DNA of 64,000 nucleotides, taken from contig NZ_JAILPX010000063.1 of assembly GCF_024699275.1 (NCBI RefSeq), forward strand, positions 6,157 to 70,156, read 5' to 3'. The DNA is from Selenomonas sp. Its GTDB lineage: Bacteria; Bacillota_C; Negativicutes; Selenomonadales; Selenomonadaceae. The position numbers were made by a program, and so were the translations under genes. How positions within the stretch are numbered: the first letter of the stretch is position 1; every line of letters starts with the position of its first letter. A model generated the notes under the pieces. That model did no database searches. It saw nothing but the letters and a program-made list of their open reading frames with translations, and had not been told where the DNA came from. This document shows positions 61,346 through 64,000 of this stretch, in pieces.

Positions 61346-61385
61346 CAATATGAAGGAACATTTCCTCGTCCTGCTATTGTATGCT

Positions 61386-61589
61386 TTAGGCTGCCAAATG
61401 GTGTTTGGGGGGAGAAAAGCGTTCAGGCTGTTCAGGCTGGGGCCAGGTGATGTTATGGCTTTGAGCTAACAGGGACTTATACTTTCGCAGCTGCATATCC
61501 TGCGCAAAAGTGTAGGTGGCGAGGCAGACCACCAATAGGATAAGGGCGATATTGAGCAGAATTTCAAAGTGAATAACTGTGTTTAACAT
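61386..61589 (-). CDS. Small single-pass membrane protein
   Basis: A 67-aa protein with one N-terminal membrane helix (about residues 8-28, ILLNIALILLVVCLATYTF) and a basic, proline-rich cytoplasmic tail (PQPEQPERFSPPKHH). AGGAGG precedes ATG 61589; the in-frame start at 61613 lies inside the ImmA stop region. It follows the ImmA gene by 20 bases and probably belongs to the same transcript. I do not recognise the family. Confidence 0.65.
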   Translation of the reverse strand: MLNTVIHFEILLNIALILLVVCLATYTFAQDMQLRKYKSLLAQSHNITWPQPEQPERFSPPKHHLAA

Positions 61590-61609
61590 ATATATACCTC
61601 CTGGTAAAA

Positions 61610-62131
61610 TCACACTTGTATGTTTTTAAAGAACTGGCTGTCAGCGTTATGGCTGGGACGAATATCGTAGCCTAGTTTGGCCATTTCCTGTAGTTTGATC
61701 AAAGCCAGATTGATATTGCAATTCATTTTTTGTGCCAGGGTGACTTCATCACAGCCGTCCTTGAGTTCCGCGTAAACGGCATCGGTATCCATCAACAGGT
61801 GTGCGGCGAAGGCATTAGCTTCGTACTCTGTGCGGCTGTTCAGACGAAAGAGTTCAAATTCATGCATCTGCTGTTGCTTGGCCAAATCCCGATGCAACTG
61901 ATCGTGGCCAATTTCATGGGCTAAAACCATATTTTTCCAGATGTCGTCCAGATTGGTGTTGAGAAAAATGAAGCGGTGGCGCCATTGGCAAAAGTACATG
62001 CCCAAGAGTTTAGAGAAATTTTCGTTGTAGAGGACTTTGATGTTGAGTTCCCGCGCTACCTGGCGCATGTCCCGGCGGCCTACCTGACGAATGATTTCCC
62101 GGGCGCGCTTATGGCACTGTTCTGAATCCAT
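61610..62131 (-). CDS. ImmA/IrrE-family metallopeptidase
   Basis: A 173-aa protein of the M78 type with the zinc motif VLAHEIGHDQLH (HEXXH, near residues 70-75) and a following glutamate region (RTEYEANAFAAHLLM). Such proteins cut their partner XRE-type repressors in response to DNA damage or other signals. The XRE gene lies six bases upstream, forming the usual pair. GGAG precedes ATG 62131. Confidence 0.87.
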   Translation of the reverse strand: MDSEQCHKRAREIIRQVGRRDMRQVARELNIKVLYNENFSKLLGMYFCQWRHRFIFLNTNLDDIWKNMVLAHEIGHDQLHRDLAKQQQMHEFELFRLNSRTEYEANAFAAHLLMDTDAVYAELKDGCDEVTLAQKMNCNINLALIKLQEMAKLGYDIRPSHNADSQFFKNIQV

Positions 62132-62137
62132 GGGGCA

Positions 62138-62539
62138 TCACTCCTTAGGCTTTTTTCGGTATTTCTTATTTTCTTTTTTTGCCAGCCAATAAGCTTCTTG
62201 TAGGGATTGCATGACAGCGTCCCGGTCCTCTTCACTTAGTTCGCCGCCGGCAAAGAGTCCGGATAATTCACTGACCAGGACATTGGCCTGCTGCATACCG
62301 CGCAGACCGTATTGGGAACCGGCCTTGGTCAGAAAAACTTCATTTTCGGTATAGAGATAGTTGATATCGACATCAAATACTTTTGCCAGCTGGGCATATC
62401 GTTCCCGCTTCTTTGGGTAGCGCCCATCCCGCTCATAGGAAATATAGGTGCGGCGGGTCACGCCGATGGCATTTGCTACAGCTTCTTGGCTCATGCCCTT
62501 TTGGCTGCGTAACTGCCGTAATTTTTCTGCGAAGTTCAT
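62138..62539 (-). CDS. XRE-family helix-turn-helix regulator
   Basis: A 133-aa protein with an N-terminal Cro/CI-type HTH (LRSQKGMSQEAVANAIGVTR then RRTYISYERDGRYP), and a helical C-terminal part ending in a basic tail. It is the probable repressor and cleavage target of the ImmA-like peptidase. TTG 62548 is in frame, but AAAGGAG is placed for ATG 62539. No integrase or other mobile gene is near, so this may be a chromosomal stress switch. Confidence 0.88.
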   Translation of the reverse strand: MNFAEKLRQLRSQKGMSQEAVANAIGVTRRTYISYERDGRYPKKRERYAQLAKVFDVDINYLYTENEVFLTKAGSQYGLRGMQQANVLVSELSGLFAGGELSEEDRDAVMQSLQEAYWLAKKENKKYRKKPKE

Positions 62540-62694
62540 GGTCTTCAAGCTCCTTTGTGCAAATTAATTACCCATAGTGTAACACAGAGCGGTTGATAAA
62601 GCAAGTATATAAAGTTTGTGGTAGAATTAAAGGAGTATTCCAGGTTTGGCGCGAATTGTATTAGAAAAAGTATTTTTAGAAAGAAGGAAAAATT

Positions 62695-63075
62695 ATGGAA
62701 ACGATAGCCTTGATTGCCCACGACAAGAAAAAAGAGGAAATGCTGGATTTCGCCTCGCACCATAAGGAGTTATTGGCGAACTTTCATCTAGTGGCCACCA
62801 GGACCACGGGGACCTTACTTAAGGAAAAGCTGGGTTTGGATGTGGAGACCATGATGTCCGGCCCCTTAGGCGGCGATCAGCAGATTGGTGCGTTAGTGGC
62901 TACAGAAAAGGTACATTACGTCATCTTTTTGCGGGATCCCTTGACGTCTCAACCCCATGAACCCGATATCAATGCTTTGCTTCGTTTGTGTGATGTACAT
63001 AATATTCCGTTGGCTACCAATCGCAAAAGTGGTCATATTTTGCTGGAATACGCTGCAAAGAAACTCAATGCTTAA
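62695..63075 (+). CDS. mgsA: Methylglyoxal synthase
   Basis: A 126-aa cytoplasmic enzyme that turns dihydroxyacetone phosphate into methylglyoxal and phosphate. The family residues are seen: [13 protein letters not shown] (His, Asp, Lys), [16 protein letters not shown] (phosphate-binding Thr), [12 protein letters not shown] (catalytic Asp) and [15 protein letters not shown]. Single gene following the divergent XRE gene. Confidence 0.95.
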   Translation: METIALIAHDKKKEEMLDFASHHKELLANFHLVATRTTGTLLKEKLGLDVETMMSGPLGGDQQIGALVATEKVHYVIFLRDPLTSQPHEPDINALLRLCDVHNIPLATNRKSGHILLEYAAKKLNA

Positions 63076-63154
63076 TAATTTTTTTATTGATTAGCAGGTA
63101 TTTTGTCATTTATGACGAATTAATAATAATATGCGATTCGTAAAGGAGGTGTAA

Positions 63155-63505
63155 ATGATGTCAGATTGTATTTTTTGCAAGATTGCGGGCAAGGAAATTC
63201 CCTCTACCGTGGTTTATGAGGATGATATGGTGCTGGCTTTTAAGGATTTAGAGCCTCAGGCACCTGTTCATGTATTGGTTATTCCGAAAAAGCATGTGGA
63301 AAGCTTGGCGGCTTTGAAAGCCGAAGATAAGGAATTGGCTGCTCATATATTGGTGGATGTAATTCCCCAGTTGGCAAGGGACTTGGGCGTATCCGAGTCA
63401 GGGTTCCGTGTTGTAGCCAATACGGGCGATGAAGGCGGTCAGACGGTAAAACATCTGCATTTCCATCTCTTAGGCGGTCGCTCCATGCAATGGCCCCCCG
63501 GCTGA
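63155..63505 (+). CDS. HIT-family nucleotide hydrolase (HINT-like)
   Basis: A 116-aa HIT protein: CIFCKIAGKEIPSTVVYED start, HVLVIPKKHVESL, and the catalytic histidine triad HLHFHLLGGR near the C-terminus (HXHXHXX). HINT-type enzymes hydrolyse AMP-amidates or act on aminoacyl-AMP. AAAGGAGGTG precedes ATG 63155; ATG 63158 also fits. HIT upstream of rpsU-yqeY is common in Firmicutes. Confidence 0.93.
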   Translation: MMSDCIFCKIAGKEIPSTVVYEDDMVLAFKDLEPQAPVHVLVIPKKHVESLAALKAEDKELAAHILVDVIPQLARDLGVSESGFRVVANTGDEGGQTVKHLHFHLLGGRSMQWPPG

Positions 63506-63619
63506 TAATCGATGAGAATCAGGCCTGGAGGATTTTCAGGTCTTGTTCAATGAATGTTGAGTCGGTTAGCTTTTCCTGTATGGGCACAGCGCGAAGCGTT
63601 GCCTCGCGCGAAGTTTGTG

Positions 63620-63649
63620 TTGACAGGTACATCATCTCTAGTGTATAAT
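63620..63649 (+). promoter_or_regulatory. Consensus promoter of rpsU
   Basis: TTGACA (63620-63625), an 18-base spacer and TATAAT (63644-63649), 59 bases before the rpsU start. A small GC hairpin (GCGCGA...TCGCGC, near 63589-63609) lies upstream. Confidence 0.8.
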
Positions 63650-63708
63650 ATCGTGGTGTAGTTTTAGAAACACAAACTCCCATGTTAAGTGGAGGGGGGG
63701 AAAAATAG

Positions 63709-63888
63709 ATGGCAAACGAAATCAAAGTTGGTAAAAATGAATCAATCGATAGTGCTCTCCGCCGCTTCAAGCGTATGTCCCAGAAAGCTGGTACGCTGGC
63801 TGAAGTGAGAAAACGTGAACATTACGAGAAACCGAGCGTTCGCCGCAAGAAGAAATCTGAAGCAGCTCGTAAACGCAAGTTCAGATAA
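63709..63888 (+). CDS. rpsU: 30S ribosomal protein S21
   Basis: A 59-aa basic protein matching S21: [37 protein letters not shown] and the Arg/Lys-rich end. ATG 63709 follows a strong G-rich Shine-Dalgarno (GGAGGGGGGG, 63691-63700). Confidence 0.97.
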   Translation: MANEIKVGKNESIDSALRRFKRMSQKAGTLAEVRKREHYEKPSVRRKKKSEAARKRKFR

Positions 63889-63896
63889 TTTGCGCG

Positions 63897-63935
63897 AGAC
63901 ACCTGCAGGTCGTAAGATTTTCAGGTGTCTTTTTG
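63897..63935 (+). terminator. Attenuator/terminator between rpsU and yqeY
   Basis: AGACACCTG (63897-63905) and CAGGTGTCT (63922-63930) form a 9-bp stem followed by TTTTG. Only about 30 bases separate it from the next start, so partial read-through is likely. Confidence 0.75.
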
Positions 63936-63965
63936 TTATATGGATTTATATTGGAGGAAGAAGAT

Positions 63966-64000
63966 ATGTCGTTAAAAGAACAGCTTACCGCAGATATGAA
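63966..64000 (+). CDS. yqeY: GatB/YqeY-domain protein (start only)
   Basis: The window ends after eleven codons, MSLKEQLTADM, the usual start of YqeY proteins, which are helical tRNA-amidotransferase-like factors. GGAGG precedes the ATG. Its position after rpsU agrees. Confidence 0.7.
   Translation, partial: MSLKEQLTADM

Noticed and set aside
1..64000. tRNA, rRNA, prophage, integrase or intact IS
   Set aside because: I looked for CCA-ended cloverleaf segments, transposase motifs and phage genes and saw none that I could support.

Overview
The window looks like chromosomal DNA of an anaerobic, two-membraned Firmicute of the Negativicutes, most likely a Selenomonas-like rumen or gut organism. 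The support is indirect. Genes are Firmicute-like (HIT-rpsU-yqeY order, YkvI, ComFC, TatD-linked radical SAM protein, an Fnr with a C-terminal cysteine cluster). They sit beside enzymes that need a periplasm or Tat export: NarGHI, an FDH-N-type formate dehydrogenase, an extracytoplasmic flavin reductase and a multihaem cytochrome c. Species assignment is inference.

Layout. 0-4.6 kb: pyridoxal kinase, radical SAM protein, Bax-inhibitor-like protein, a gene-poor stretch with possible coding debris, yqeB and comFC. 4.6-21.8 kb: a respiratory island with narK, fnr, narGHJI (minus strand), fdhD, an FDH-N-type alpha subunit, fdhE, the beta and gamma subunits, and a chemoreceptor. Fnr-like boxes lie before narK/fnr, narG and fdhD. 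A perfect box before the chemoreceptor is built into the terminator of the formate dehydrogenase operon. This gives a formate-to-quinone-to-nitrate chain with its oxygen sensor, transporter and possibly a nitrate-related chemoreceptor. 21.8-29.5 kb: thioesterase, ccdA-tlpA, small and unknown genes, PAP2 phosphatase, YkvI transporter and a secreted esterase. 29.8-34.9 kb: an operon of esterase, UvrA-like ATPase, HxlR regulator and rarA. 35-39.7 kb: cupin, Rrf2, and a MarR-controlled HlyD/ABC-2 export pair with a universal stress protein.

39.7-45 kb is the most interesting block: padR, a PucR/CdaR-type regulator, a Tat-exported lipoprotein flavin reductase, a five-haem membrane-anchored cytochrome c and phenolic acid decarboxylase. 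Nearly identical PadR-type operators sit at the same offset before the PucR-type gene and the decarboxylase gene. I read this as a hydroxycinnamate-responsive module that can decarboxylate phenolic acids and may also use them or a related enoate as respiratory electron acceptors. The acceptor is inference.

45-64 kb: LysR/yeiH, a structured non-coding stretch (47.1-47.7 kb), a two-component system facing a small secreted Cys/Gly/Tyr-rich protein, lactate permease, an MFS transporter with a paired operator, an AcoR-like activator lacking the GAFTGA loop, trmB, an ftsW-type gene, LysR with an FlK-like thioesterase, a second two-component system, an XRE/ImmA pair, mgsA, a HIT protein, rpsU and the start of yqeY. 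Two copies of a repeat (47.5 and 61.2 kb) share a conserved head followed by a long hairpin whose arms co-vary. I saw no tRNA, rRNA, CRISPR array, prophage or intact insertion sequence.
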